Below are positions 1 to 11,055 of a DNA stretch of 64,000 bases, one piece after another. The notes below the pieces were generated by a model. The model saw only the letters and a list, made by a program, of their open reading frames with translations, made no database searches and was not told the DNA's origin. Within the stretch, counting starts at the first letter, position 1. The number at the start of each line of letters is the position of its first letter. This DNA is from Syngnathus acus (taxonomy: Eukaryota > Chordata > Actinopteri > Syngnathiformes > Syngnathidae), in assembly GCF_901709675.1 (NCBI RefSeq), contig NC_051098.1, positions 374,001-438,000 on the forward strand. Direction: 5' to 3'. The position numbers and the translations under genes are program-made.

Positions 1-289
1 TCTGAAGAGTCAGATAACATTGAACAAACTGTTTGAAATACCTTACATTTACATGAGTTTAAAATTATTTTTGCCTCATGAATATTTTAAACAGGAGTTA
101 TAAGTAATGCAAATTTGTCTATTATTAAAACTTAAAACAAGTGAGTTTTGCCCTTGTCATTTACAATATCTTTCAGAAAGTAATAGTTTGTGTCCTGTCT
201 ACAGGTTTATAACATCAACAGTATTAACATGGCCACTTCGTAATATTTAATATTAAGTAATATTTAATTTTTATTTAATTTTGACTCAC

Positions 290-765
290 AGCCCCGCGTG
301 AAGAATCGCTGTTGTGATGCCATATCAGCTTGGAGCTGCTTCACTTTATCAGCGCGGTTACTCCCTGTTAGCTTGTCGTATGTGTCAGCATGTTTAGTCT
401 ACTAGTGTCTCTTTAGGTTGAAATCCTTAAACAAGGCAACCGTCTCTTTAGAAATTAGACAAACACAATTGCCTTGATTTTCAGCGAGGAAGTATTGTAA
501 TTCTCATTTCTCTTGAAAGCGACGGCCCTCAATGTCAACTGTCCTCGTTTTCTTTGCAGTCGCCATGGCAGAAATGAGCGGCGAGGGGTGGTGCTTCCAC
601 CCTTTGGTAATAGGAGGAATTACAGGTTCAAGTTTCTTTTTTTTTTTATTCAGTTTGACAGTGCAGGCGGCCCATAAATAATACATTATAAGACCGAAGC
701 TGCGGGCCATATGAAATCTGATCGGGGGCCGGATTTGGCCCGCGGGCCGGACTTTGGACATGCTG
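290..765 (-). mobile_element. hAT transposon 5' end with BED-finger exon (GTF2IRD2/ZBED5-like), degenerate
   Basis: Read on the minus strand, a start codon at 566-564 opens a frame with the order EGRRFQEK, then a stop at 506-504, then CVCL and a DFNLKRH-like stretch, then TKHADTYDKLTG. This is the usual order of the BED zinc finger at the N-terminus of hAT transposases related to GTF2IRD2/ZBED5. The stop replaces the tryptophan normally found after the FQE(K/R) motif. Another stop falls near the zinc-ligand histidine. The outer end, GGCCCGCGGGCCGGACTTTG followed by GACATGCTG at about 736-765, matches the GGCCCGCGGGCC terminal region typical of Charlie-like hAT elements. The other end and the catalytic domain are missing. 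It is a dead fragment. Confidence 0.7.
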
Positions 766-2510
766 TATTACACAATATACATACAAGTAAACAGCACAAA
801 AAGTAAAAACAAGAAGGCACAAACAATGAATAAATAAGAGCGATGAATAAATAATAAATAAACAAATAACATAAATAAATAAATAAGAGGAGCAAAAATG
901 GAGCAAGTGTGCATACAGCAGACAGAATGAGTGTGTCTGAGTGTGTGGATGGGTGCGTGCGCGTGTGATCGTCTATGACTGTGTGTGCGCAGTATGATTG
1001 GCCGGAGAGGTCTGAAGTTGGGGTGATGTGATCACAATTGAGGATAAAATTCCTCTCACCTGAAGGGGTGGTACAGATTGGGGGGACTGGAACTGGTAAG
1101 TGATGAGTTCTGACCGGAACTTTGGTTCAATGATGAATCAGGGGCACCATCGACAACAAAATGGTTCGATGGAGAAGGCCCATTTCAGTGATATGGTCAG
1201 ACAAGACAGAACTAGCTTCGAACATCAAGACTTTGGACGATTTGACGTGTGACAACTTTGGGCTCACCCGACGGGGTGACGGACTAGGTGGACAGTGACC
1301 AAATGTTTGACGCATGAGCTTGCTTGCGACAAGAGCACGCTCTGCTTTGTTTTTCTGCGTGACTTGATTTTTTTGCAGCATTAGCCGCCAGCCAAGGAGC
1401 GGATTGCGCGTTGTTTGCGTAACTTGTTTTCGTTTTTGCAGGTTGTCGATTGCGTTCGTGGAAAGTTTGTGTTAATTTTCCGAGAATATGTTAACCCTTG
1501 CCCTTTTGGTTTTTATGATGAATTTGTTGATGACATGGTTTTCAGGACATGATCCGCGGGCACCAGGATTCATTTTATGACTGTTTTTATTTTGATACTT
1601 GATGTCTGTGTAGTTTTTGTGTGTACAAATGTCCGCTGTCAGCAGGGCTATATGCTCACTGACAGGAGTGCGTTGATTTTTGTTTGTATTGCCGAGTGTG
1701 TGGTCGACAGTCAATTTTCAGGGACTTGGGGTGACGGTCCCAGGGACCAGATGGGAGCTAGAGGTTCCGCGGGCCTGGCTGCGTTGAGTGTGGTGATGTG
1801 GGGGGACACTTTGCAGGTTCCTCTTAATACCTAATGACACATTGGGTGAATGTGTCAAAGGGGGGAGTGGTAAAATAGAAATGGGTGAGTAGATTTCAGT
1901 TTTTAATTGTGAGATTCAATGTTTTTTTTCCAAATTCTTTTTTTTTTTTTTTTAAGCTTTAACAGGACATGCCAGAATTCAACAAGCAGTGATGGAAGGA
2001 GCAGAAGAAGCATCTGGAAAGAAAGGGAGTTAATGGGAGACAACAACCTGGAATGGATGCGAAGCGTGGTAACAATCTAGGGACAATAAGGTTTAAGGTT
2101 TTTCAATGACAAAGCACGAAGGACAAATCATACAGAATGGACAGTGGCACAATACACAACAAAAGTTTGGAAGGTCATTGAATGTCGGAGGAAGACGGGG
2201 CCAGAAACAAGGAATGGGAAAAATTTCTGAACGTGTGACTGCATTAAAGCTGCTATTACAGGGCAAATGTTTAATTATACATTTTAGGACGATTAGTTTG
2301 CATAACGAATATTGAAAGGACTTGAGTAGTTGTATCATTTTGGAAAGATTACATGAGCGTTGTTTCAGAATGATGACCAGTGAGGTGGCTCGAACATAAG
2401 ACACGGATACATAAATGTACAGATAAAGGGAACAACAGTGTTGTGAGTGGTACCAGTTTGAGAATGCTACGCATCTTTAAACTGAAGAAGGAATTTGGGG
2501 GGGGGAAATA
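766..2510. other. No recognised gene; AT-rich simple sequence and unassigned DNA
   Basis: An AAAT-rich stretch (about 785-890) is followed by unassigned sequence. A G-rich run near 1858 (AAAGGGGGGAGTGG) resembles a retroviral polypurine tract, but no LTR start is recognisable beside it. The short open frames here show no motif I know. Confidence 0.4.
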
Positions 2511-2514
2511 GTAT

Positions 2515-2575
2515 TTCAAAGTCAAAGTCAAAGTCAGCTTTATTGTCAATCTGCACGGGGAAAGTGCGATTGAAG
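2515..2575 (-). repeat. LINE/SINE 3' tail (TCAAAG repeat then polyadenylation-like end)
   Basis: On the minus strand this reads TTGACAATAAAGCTGACTTT followed by TGACTTTGA repeats. It is the same kind of 3' end seen at 6645-6680. Only the tail region is recognisable. Confidence 0.55.
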
Positions 2576-2741
2576 TGACATGATTGACGGGACTTCAGAG
2601 AGATGACAGTGTGATTGAGACACTGACATTTGCGGCAGGAAAGGCTACCAGGAACAGGTAGAATTTACATTGTGACTGGGGGGATCTAGCAACGCTGTCG
2701 GCACAACGAGAAATGAGGGGAATGATTTATAAGTCCTGGGG

Positions 2742-2807
2742 TGTTTGTTTGTTTGTTTGTTTGTTTGTTTGTTTGTTTGTTTGTTTGTTTGTTTGCTTGT
2801 TTGTTTC
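2742..2807. repeat. (TTTG)n microsatellite
   Basis: About 16 copies of TTTG with one interruption (GCTTG). It produces low-complexity reading frames rich in TNKQ on the minus strand, which are not genes. Confidence 0.95.
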
Positions 2808-2809
2808 AG

Positions 2810-3970
2810 GGACCACGTGGGCCTCTGGAAAAGAGGGGTAGGTGTCGGGAGCCCTCGGGGGTTCTGATGAGATTTCGACGAGACGACTGACACAGCTTTT
2901 TCCTCGTTGCCCCATCATCGCCAAAGAATTATTTGAGGGGGCCGGTAACACTGGAGCTATTGGGTTGTGTTGCCCCGCTAGCGGTGGCCGACGGGGCCGG
3001 AAGGACGTCCGGCCCGCGCTGCTGCCTTTGCCATTATGACTCCACATGTTTGCACTGTTAACGTCACTTGATACAGACAGTAGCTATAGCTTGTCGTAGG
3101 TTGCCTGCCTGCTGACCGGGGCCTTGCACGGGATTCAACGGCCGTCATAGGCAACAGAAGGACATTGAACGGACAGCCGGCCCGGGACAGCTAGGGCTAC
3201 TCACCACTGACGGCTCAGTGGACTGGATTTCACATCTGCACGCGCTTGTACATGCGAGGGGGGCAGCGCGACGGGGGCTTTAATTTTCTTGCATGCTTTG
3301 ATGATTCGTTTTTATATAGTACCTCACTATGTTACCTCGTTGTTTTGCCGTGTTTATTTACTTCGTTATGTATTTCTTTGCCTCGTGGTGTGTTTACAAT
3401 ACGTCAATGCTGGTTTGTATTTGGGGGACATGGTTCTGTTCATTACTGTTTTTGGGGCTCATGCTACACTTTGTGGAATGTGATGTGTGCCGGAGCTCCC
3501 TTCACATGGCTGACGCCAGGTGAGGGGGGTCTCTGGGGGTGTAGAATGGGCCTCCCTCTTTTTCCTTGTCATTAGATGGGCAAGGTTTTTTTGACGGCAG
3601 TCCAGCAACTTTTTGGGGCTTCTAGCTGGCCACAGCAAAGTTTTCTCTCCAAATTGATGGCGTTGCTAGGATAGCACCGAAGGGGGGGGTGGGGTCGGCG
3701 TCAATTGGTTATGAGGGTTGGGGGGGATTCAATCTTGGTCAAAGGTGGTTCCTGAGAGGCCTCAGATTGCTGTCAGGGAGGAATTTGATATTAAATTAGG
3801 TTGAGCTTTCCTAGTTAAATTAACCTTAAGTAGCATGCCTTGAGCGTGAGTTAGGATGAGACAAATAGGTCCAATTTGTAGACGAAAACCATAAAATAGT
3901 TGGGGGAATAATTTTGGATGTTTACCGATGTTATTTCTTGTCGAACCGTTGACCGGGGAATATGTAGAAT
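2810..3970. other. No recognised gene; G-rich unassigned DNA
   Basis: Open frames of up to about 110 codons occur on both strands, but none shows a known domain. Poly-G runs lie near 3680-3730. The position before an LTR-like stretch (3975-4330) suggests the inside of an old retroelement, which is inference only. Confidence 0.3.
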
Positions 3971-3974
3971 ATTC

Positions 3975-4330
3975 TTATGCTGGTATCATCAATGTATATT
4001 CCACTGGTAAGGCTAACTGTGACCGGTTCATGTTTGGGTCAGGTTCGTGCGAGATTGTTTGAGGCTTGGTACAGGAATGTAGACTTACTGACCAGACACA
4101 TCTGGTTTCTATTAGCAACTGACAATGTATACACTGTGTAGAGTCGGGGAGGCAGACTGGGAGGTCAGAGGTGACCCAGCAGCCCTCTTGTGCGCCCACC
4201 CGAGAGAAGGGAAACGCGGTGGTATAAGTCTTGGGGCGAGAGAAGACAAAGGGAACTCGACATTTTGCTAGGGCGCGAGACACTTCACTCTGACATCGGT
4301 TGAATAAAACTTTCCCCAATCAGCCGTGTG
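3975..4330 (+). repeat. LTR-like sequence, degenerate
   Basis: The stretch from 3980 to about 4145 is clearly similar to 24020-24185, which lies inside ERV2 (shared words GGTATCAT.CAATGTATAT, GTGACCGG.TCATGTTT, ACATCTGGTTTC.ATTA.CAACTGACAA). It continues with GGTATAAG at about 4222 and AATAAAAC at about 4304, spaced like the TATA box and polyadenylation signal of an LTR. Boundaries are not defined. Confidence 0.35.
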
Positions 4331-4411
4331 GCACTGAAGTTTTCCTTCCCCGAGCCAGCCACCTTTCCACCGCTTGCTTTTGAAGACCATCTGACCACCG
4401 AAGAGAATTCA

Positions 4412-4622
4412 CCACACTCACTTTGTGTCAAAGACGCACACGATCACAGCAACATACTCAATAGATTATAAGCGCGCCGGAGATGTCAATCAAACGGCGC
4501 GCAGACGAAGCAAACCGCGATCGGACAAACGGCACAACAGTGGACGTTAGTAACAATGAAATGTATATACTCACTTTGTGTCAAAGACGCACACGATCAC
4601 AGCAACATACTCAGTCGATACC
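4412..4622. repeat. Pair of ~50-bp direct repeats
   Basis: CTCACTTTGTGTCAAAGACG followed by CACACGATCACAGCAACATA occurs near 4417 and again near 4571, almost unchanged, about 155 bp apart. It is probably an internal repeat of the mobile element that ends near 4758. Confidence 0.7.
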
Positions 4623-4639
4623 AGCAACCTTTAATTTAC

Positions 4640-4758
4640 CGCTGCGCGCACAAGTGAAAATCAGTATAATGTCTAAACCCCAAATATAACACGACCCTCA
4701 CTTTTTCAGTCTTATTTCAATGCAAAAAATATTGTCTTATATTCGGGCCAAAACGGTA
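4640..4758. mobile_element. End of a miniature element with ...CGGGCCAAAACGGTA terminus
   Basis: Read on the minus strand the end is TACCGTTTTGGCCCGAATAT followed by AAGACAATATTTTTTGCATT. It resembles the TA-CCGTATTTT termini of other elements in this window but is more diverged. The opposite end is not identified. Confidence 0.45.
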
Positions 4759-4767
4759 AATTGGACA

Positions 4768-4880
4768 CAAATAAATATTCAGATTGAAAGGGGTCAACAT
4801 AGAAAGAGTGAAGGATATAAAATTCCTGGGAACAATCATTGATGAAAAGCTCAGTTGGAAACCACATATAAAATATGTAC
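4768..4880 (+). pseudogene. LINE reverse-transcriptase C-terminal fragment
   Basis: The plus strand encodes IERVKDIKFLGTIIDEKLSW followed by KPHIKYV. The FLG.I.D.KL.WKPHI block is typical of the region after the RT thumb in CR1/Rex1- and L2-type LINEs. It is cut off on the right by the miniature element at 4885. Confidence 0.6.
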
Positions 4881-4884
4881 CGTA

Positions 4885-5487
4885 ATTTCTGGACAATAAG
4901 CCTCACCTGATTATATGCCACATCAGCAAAAATGTTTTTTTTTTTTTGCATAGATAAGCCGCATGTGCCCACAAAAAAAGGTTCATACTAATTTTATTCA
5001 TGCACAAAGCACTAAGTTATATTAAACTAGCGACGGCGCTGTCATAATAATTTGTCCGGCGTGCTGCGGTTGCGCGGTCGGACGGAAATGACGAAAAATC
5101 TGCCTCCTGAGCAAGGACTTCCAGTCCAATTTCGGAATATTTTCTAAGTGTCAGCGACGGCACTGTCACAATAATGTGTCCGGCACGCTGCTGTTGTACG
5201 GTCAGACCGAAATGACGAAAAATCAGCCTCCTGCGCATGGAGTTCCACTCAAATTTTGGAATATTTTATAAGTGTCAGCGATGACGCTGTCACAATAATG
5301 CGTCCAGCACGCTGCGGTTGCGCGATCGGACGGAAATGAAGAAAAATCAGACTCTCCAGCCTGGAGGTCATCTCAAATTTCGGAATATTTTCTGTGTCAG
5401 CAATGGCGCGGTCACAATAATGCGTCCGGCGCGCTGCGGTTGCACAGTCAGACGGAAATGAAGTAAAATCAGCCTCTTCAGCCAGGA
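4885..5487. mobile_element. Miniature element (CCGTA-terminus family) with four ~123-bp tandem repeats
   Basis: The left end, TA followed by CCGTAATTTCTGGACAATAA, matches the TA-CCGTATTTTCCGGACTATA ends seen at 9369 and 10399. From about 5030 to 5480 there are about four tandem units of roughly 123 bp. Each contains GTCACAATAATG.GTCC, GCTGCGGTTGCGCGGTCGGA and GGAAATGA.GAAAAATC. A single copy of this unit also occurs at 38406-38490 inside another family member. The right end is missing where the gypsy LTR begins. Confidence 0.65.
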
Positions 5488-5667
5488 GGTTGTGATATTA
5501 TAGTATGTTGATACTATGATATTATATAGTGTTATTGGAGGTCTTGCATAATGTGGACATGTGGGGGCAATGTGGTGCGCCATGCGCTGCTATGTGACAC
5601 TCGAGTAGCAGAGGAATAAAGAGTTGCTGAATAAAGAAGTTGCATTAGCGTTCATTTCTACACAACA

Positions 5668-5684
5668 TGGTGTCAGAAGTGCTG
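5668..5684 (+). promoter_or_regulatory. Primer-binding site of gypsy-1 (tRNA-Leu-like)
   Basis: TGGTGTCAGAAGTGCTG lies directly after the LTR end (CTACACAACA) and resembles the complement of the tRNA-Leu 3' end. This fixes the LTR/internal boundary at about 5664-5667. Confidence 0.65.
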
Positions 5685-5752
5685 TGAAACAGTAACACAA
5701 ACGAAGAAACATCCACCGCGGAGGGAAAAGACGGGACGGGTGAGTAAAACGA

Positions 5753-7158
5753 ATGAGTGACGGAGAAGACGAGCAGAGTGGGGAAGGAGCTAGCATGATG
5801 GCTAACACACCCAGCGCTACGTTTAGCATTCAACCACTGGAGCCCTTTGATTTTTCCAAGCCGCACAAGTGGACCAAAATGGATAAGGAGATATGAGAGA
5901 TTCCGTCAGGCAAGCAACTTAACAGCAAGCTCCGAAGAAAATTAGGTGAATACCTTGATATACTATATGGGAGATGAAGCAGATGACGTTTTGAGAGGCT
6001 TGAAGCTCACTGAAGCAGACCTGCGTGACTACATTGAAGTGAGAGATGGTTTCCACTCATTCTTTATAGTGAAAAAGAACATTGTTTATGAACGAGCACG
6101 CTTTAATATGTGCAAACAGGAAACAAATGAGACGTTGATGCATTTGTCACCGCTCTGTATCTCCCACCTCACCCGCAAGGCGACCACAATTGTGAGTGAT
6201 GTGAGTCACCCCGCTCACACTTTGTTTGATCTACTGCCCTCTGGGAAGAGGTACAGAAGCCTGCGCTCCCGCACCACCAAACTCACGAACAGCTTCATAC
6301 TCCAGGCTGTTAGGATTCTGAACTCTCTCCCCCCTCTCCCCCCTCCACCCTCGTCTGCATAACGTCCTGGCCTTTTGGGCCACAATAGCTGCCTTGCACT
6401 ACTCCACTTGCACTACTCCACTTGTACTTTTGCGCTACTATACTGACTGTCTGCTGTTTGCACAATTGCACCATTTCAACCAAGTTGCTCTTATTTATTC
6501 ATTGTATGTGCCTTCTTATTTTTACTTTTTGTATTGTTTACTTGAATGTTTTGTTTGTCTGTGGACCAATTGGGTGTAATATGTCTTGTCTCCACCGTGG
6601 GATAGTTGGAAACGCAATTTCGATCTCTTTGTATGTCTTGACGTGAAGAAATTGACAATAAAGCAGACTTTGACTTTGAATTAGCTGAACACTGTAATTA
6701 TGGGACATTGCATGATGAGCTAATGAGGGACAGGATAGTGGTTGGACTGGCTGACACACAACTCTCAGAATGCATGCAAATGGAGACAGATTTGAATCTT
6801 GAAAAGGCTATTAACATGGCAAGACAATCTGAGGAGATTAAAAAGCAGCAAAACACACTGAGGAGTGACGCCAGTGGTGTAAAGCAGATGGATGTTGCTC
6901 TGTAGACAGAGTATTTAAAGGCCGGCAGCAATAGGAAAAGCCAAGATTCAATAAGTTCAAAAGTAATGGAGCAAAGCCACTCAGCAACATAAACCAAAAA
7001 GGCTCCCGTGCCACAAATGTGGTGGCACACCTCACCCGAAGCACGTGTGCCCTGCCAACGATGCCAAGTGCCACACGTGTGGAAAAAAACGTCACTACCA
7101 GCGTGTGTGTCGTGCAGGTAAAGCTGTGCACGGTATGGAGGAAGAGGAAGAAAGCTAA
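5753..7158 (+). pseudogene. gypsy-1 gag, broken and interrupted
   Basis: The likely start is ATG 5753 (MSDGEDEQSG). A one-base insertion in an A-run near 5878 shifts the frame, which continues at 5887 (IRRYERF, then MGDEADDVLRGL) and shifts again near 6132. A LINE 3' end occupies about 6152-6678. Gag then resumes at about 6680 (LAEHCNYG, DRIVVGL). Two CCHC-type zinc knuckles, CHKCGGTPHPKHVC and CHTCGKKRHYQRVC, lie at about 7012-7115. They would bind the element's RNA. The frame around 6905-7010 also contains stops. Confidence 0.7.
6152..6678 (+). mobile_element. LINE 3' end inserted in gypsy-1 gag
   Basis: The insert begins with the RT C-terminus (SHPAHTLFDLLPSGKRYRSL, then RTTKLTNSF), followed by a 3' UTR and the tail TTGACAATAAAGCAGACTTT plus TGACTTTGAA. 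The LLPSG.RYRS..RTT.L.NSF block is the usual C-terminal sequence of a common fish LINE group. Gag reading resumes directly after the tail, so this is a 5'-truncated insertion. I could not define a target-site duplication. Confidence 0.75.
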
Positions 7159-7212
7159 TTTCTGGGCTCAGTGACATCAGACAGCAATACATGAACTGCT
7201 GATATAACCATA

Positions 7213-8460
7213 ATGGATAAAAATGTCACCTTCAAACTCGATACTGGTGCGGATGTTACTGCTGTATCACAGACTGAGTTTAGTAACATATTTTCCAACA
7301 CACAACAGCCTGTTCTCAAAAAGCCAGAAAAGCCCTTGTTTGGTCCAGGATGGATTCCACTGGACTTGTCAGGCAGGGTTCACCAGACTGTAGCTGAGGA
7401 AAGGAGCCAAGCAGACCATGGAGAAGGTTTATGTTGTTAAAAACCTGAGCACGCCATTGCTTGGGTTGCCAGCCATTAAAGCCCTTGGCTTGCTCATCCG
7501 AGTCGACAGCATAGACATGGAGACCCTCAAGGCAAGTTAGCCCAAGTTGTGCAGCGGTCTGGGTAAGCTACAACAACCATACACCATCAAGCTCAAGCCA
7601 GATGCCGTGCCATATTCAGTAAAAACCCCCAGGAGGATTCCACTACCTCTGGTGAGTGAAGTCAAGAGAGAGCTCCAGCGCATGGGAGCTCTGGACGTCA
7701 TCAGCTGGGAGCCAACTGATTATGTGCCGTCATGGTGGTCGTGCCCAGAAAGGACACAAAAAAGGTGCGGTTGTGTGTGGATTTAACCGGCTTGAATGTG
7801 TATGGGTGCTGTGAAAAGTACATTCTCCCATCTATGGAACAAAGCCTGGGAATGCTTACTGGAGCAAAACTGTTCAGCAAGTTGGATGCCAAGATGGGCT
7901 TTTGGCAGATTCCATTAACGGAGGAGTCAGCCAAGTACACGACATTCATAACATCCTTCGGACGGTTCCATTTTAACCGCCTTCCATTTGGCATCGCCTC
8001 TGCACCCGAACTTTTCCAGTGCAGGATGGCGGAGATCACAGAGGGGCTCAACGGTGTGGTTTGTCACATCGATGATCTGTGGGTGTGGGGGCGGGACCAG
8101 GAAGAGCACGACACTCGACTTTATGCCGTGCTACAAAGACTGGAAAAAGCAGGCATCACACTGAATGTGGACAAGTGTGAACTCTCCAAGAGTGAAGTAG
8201 TCTTCCTGGGCCATATCATCACAGCTGCAGGCATCCGCCCTGACCCAAGAAAGACAGAGGACATCACAGACATGACAGAGCCCACAAATGTGAGTGAATT
8301 AAGGAATTTTCTCGGCATGGTCAACCAGCTGGGAAAGTTTATTTCCCAGCTAGCTGAAAAAGATAAATCGCTCCGTGATCTCCTCTCGAAGAAAAACTGC
8401 TGGGTCTGGGACGTGGACATCATTCATCTTAAGTCATCTTGGCTCGCCATGGCATCTTAA
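7213..8460 (+). pseudogene. gypsy-1 protease and reverse transcriptase
   Basis: The protease motif is LDTGADVTAV at about 7237. The RT runs from about 7560 to 8420, with VVVPRKDTKKVRLCVDLTGL, then FSKLDAKMGFWQIPL, then RLPFGIASAPELFQ. The catalytic box is CHIDDLWVWG, so both aspartates are kept but the preceding tyrosine is histidine. The thumb (FLGHIITAAGIRPD) is also readable. A frame break lies between protease and RT (around 7440-7730). RT ends abruptly at WVWD near 8415, where RNase H should follow. A tandem duplication of about 30 bp (CATCTTAAGTCATCTT..GCT) sits at the junction, 8427-8485. Confidence 0.75.
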
Positions 8461-8469
8461 GTCATCTTT

Positions 8470-9201
8470 GCTCGCCATGGCATCCCAGAGATCCTGATGT
8501 CAGATAACGGGTCACAATTTTCTGGACAAGTCTTCATCTCTTTTGCGACCTCATATGGGTTCACGCACATCACAAGCAGCCCAGGATTTCCACAGAGTAA
8601 TGGTGAAGCGGAAAGGGCAGTCCAGACTGTGAAAAACTCAAAAAGGCAGAGGACCCTTACCTTGCTCTACTCTCTTATAGAGCCACACCTCTCCAGACTG
8701 GATACAGTCCCGCGCAACTCCTCATGGGCCGACGTCTTCGCACTACAGACTCTTCCCTCTCAGCTGGACCCTACATTGCCCGACAGGGTCATGTTCACCC
8801 GGAAGGAGAAGGAGAAAGCATTTGCTGATGCTGAAAACTACAACAGGCGTCACCGTGCCAAAACGCTCAGTGACTTGTCACCAGGACAACGTGAATGGGT
8901 AACCAACGAAAAGGTATCTGGAACTGTGCTCCAACACCACAACACTCCGAGGTCTTACTTCTTGGATTTACCTCAGGGGGTGGTGAGACGCAGCCGCCAA
9001 CACCTAATACCTCTGCACACACCTGCACAAGACAGTGATTCATCACCGCAGCAGCAAACGCCATTGCCAGCTCCAACGCAGGCAGCCACATCACCTGCTG
9101 TGGTACTCCAAGTCTCACCTGCAGAGACTCCTGCTCTCAGAAGCAGGTCTGGGAGAGTCGTCATTAAGCCTACCTTGATTTATAAACTGACACGGATTTA
9201 G
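8470..9201 (+). pseudogene. gypsy-1 integrase, C-terminal part
   Basis: The sequence enters integrase at FARHGIPEILMSDNGSQF, which has the second catalytic aspartate in SDNGSQF. It continues with SNGEAERAV, which has the catalytic glutamate. The zinc-binding HHCC region and the first catalytic aspartate fall in the deletion. A frameshift follows near 8635 (the plus-one frame then reads [10 protein letters not shown]), and the frame returns to a basic, proline-rich tail ending at 9201. Confidence 0.7.
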
Positions 9202-10064
9202 TCAATCAGAAACCCCTAATGTTATTTTTATTTTATGGATTTTTTTTGGTAATTCTATGGGGGACTGTTTGAGCATTTAAGAATGTAAGAAACAGTACTC
9301 GTTATTTTTTACATTATACTAATGATCACAAAGTTGTTTTTGTTTACAGTGTTCTTCTGTAAGAGATACCGTATTTTTCAGACTAAAAGTCGCTCCGGAA
9401 TATAGGTCGCATTAGCCATAAAATGCACAATAACGTGAAAAAAACATATATAAATCGCTCCGGAGTATAAGTTGCATTTTGGGGGAAATTTATTCGACAA
9501 AATCCAACACCAAGAACAGACATGAACGAGCAACAACAGGCTAAACGATAGGTATGCTAACGTGACAAACACAAACGAAGAGCTGAGAACGGGCCTGACG
9601 TAACATTCAGAGTTATTCAAAAAACTATTACAAAAATAACACGTTTATAAAACCATCTGTGTCACTCCAATTCATTAAATCCATCGATCGTCCTTTGTCA
9701 ACAATGGGTGCGCGCCGCTGACGGCGCTTGCACTTCAAAATATTCCACAGGCCCATATAACGTTGTATAAATTATATTATCAAACCATCTGTGTCACTCT
9801 AAAATCATTAAATCCATCGATAGAATTCCTCGTCCTTTGTCAACAACGCCGCGCGTGCGCCCTGACGTCAGCCTCGTCGTTATTCCACAGATCTAGTATA
9901 TAACTATATTGTAGCGTTAATAAAGTACAAGGAAAGACGTGGGTTTGGTAAATGGCTCTGTATTTAACAAAACAAGAGTTCAACAAGCCAACAACTACTG
10001 AACTGTAACGATAAAAACATATACAAGTTGCTACACGAAATAAAATATATCAAATAATAATAAG

Positions 10065-10200
10065 GACCGGGCGTGCGTAAAAGCCATGACCGAGCCCCAT
10101 CCACCGTCCCCGGACAGCCACCCGGCCGAGCACCGGCCCCCGACTTCCATCCACGGAGGTGAAAGAGAGCTCCGTAGAGTAGGACCGGGCGTGCGTAAAA
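10065..10200. repeat. 115-bp tandem units, first cluster
   Basis: The unit starts GGACCGGGCGTGCGTAAAAG and ends GTGAAAGAGAGCTCCGTAGA. There is one full unit and the start of a second. The same unit recurs at 11056-11305. Confidence 0.8.
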
Positions 10201-10220
10201 GCCATAATAGTTTTTCAAAC

Positions 10221-10330
10221 CTTCTGTGTCACTCCAAATCATTAAATCCTTCACTTACAAACAAAGCCGCTAATGATGCAGGTAGTACGTGGGGCCCTTC
10301 GCCATCTTCGTCATCCCGTGATCAATCTTT
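10221..10330 (-). pseudogene. Transposase C-terminal remnant, deleted copy
   Basis: On the minus strand this reads DDEDGEGPHVLPASLAALFV, then SEGFNDLE and a stop. It aligns with the remnant at 11336-11458 but has lost the acidic DTEDEEF block. Confidence 0.45.
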
Positions 10331-10398
10331 GTCCTTTTTGTAAACAACCGCCGCGCCACGCCGCGTCGCGCTGCTGACGCCACTTGAAATTCAAATTA

Positions 10399-10970
10399 CC
10401 GTATTTTCCGGACTATAAGGCGCACCTAAAAACCTAAAATTTTCTCAAAAGCCGACAGTGCGCCTTATAGTCCAGTGCACCTTATATATGGATCAATTGA
10501 TGAATTTGTTGATCCATACTGGTTGTACACAGTGCTCTGCCAAAATGTTTCAGTACGTTTTAGTACGACTAGTAAATTACAAGGTCGCATCGCTTCCCAA
10601 CATTACGGCAACTGTAGTCAGGGGGCGTCACCGAATAGCTGTTGTACCCGCGAGGCTATTTCATTTAAAAATAGGCTGCTCCGTTAATGTTTCGAGTAAA
10701 TTTACGGATTGATATGGAAGGGAAACATAGGTAAGTAGTACCAATGCGTTAGATCGAACTTTAATCAGTTCCGATCATTTTATAGGAGATCGTTTGAGAA
10801 ACGCGATTGTTTACACTTTGCTGAGGCTCATGGGAGATTGCGAGCTGAGGCTCATGGGACTTTGCGGATGGCTAATGCTATAACGATAGCTGCTATATGT
10901 ACCAGGCTATTTCATGTCAAAATAGGCTGCTCTGTTAATGTTTCGAGTAAATCTACGGATCGCACTAGCG
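10399..10970. mobile_element. Nested miniature element with hairpin end
   Basis: TA is followed by CCGTATTTTCCGGACTATAA and GGCGCACC. GGACTATAAGGCGCA at 10410-10424 and its exact reverse complement at 10459-10473 form a 15-bp hairpin. The internal words GGATCAATTGATGAATTTGT, GGTCGCATCGCTTCCCA and AATAGGCTGCTCCGTTAATG are shared with element c at 37587-38793. The right end is not recognisable. Confidence 0.6.
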
Positions 10971-11055
10971 TCGACTTCCAGGCGTGTGGCGGCGTGGACT
11001 TCGATCCCCGGAGGTGGCACTTCCAGCCACTGAGGTGGAAGAGAGCTCCATAGAA

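Larger units (their letters stand above)
5488..9366 (+). mobile_element. Ty3/gypsy LTR retrotransposon (gypsy-1), degenerate
   Basis: It shows the end of a 5' LTR, a tRNA-Leu-like primer-binding site, a gag with two zinc knuckles, protease, reverse transcriptase and part of integrase, then the start of a 3' region after a G-rich tract (about 9256). The order is canonical for Ty3/gypsy. The element is dead: gag is frameshifted near 5878 and 6132 and split by a LINE fragment, RNase H and the N-terminal part of integrase are deleted near 8425, and the 3' LTR is incomplete where the miniature element at 9369 starts. The exact 5' LTR start is uncertain; 5488 is the earliest TG that fits. Confidence 0.75.

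Noticed and set aside
2645-3047. Minus-strand frames with TNKQ repeats
   Set aside because: Produced by the (TTTG)n microsatellite.
5030-5480. CRISPR-like regular repeats
   Set aside because: Tandem 123-bp units without unique spacers, in a eukaryotic miniature element.
9378-9620. 80-codon minus-strand frame
   Set aside because: Hydrophobic, no motif, starts within the terminal region of miniature element b.
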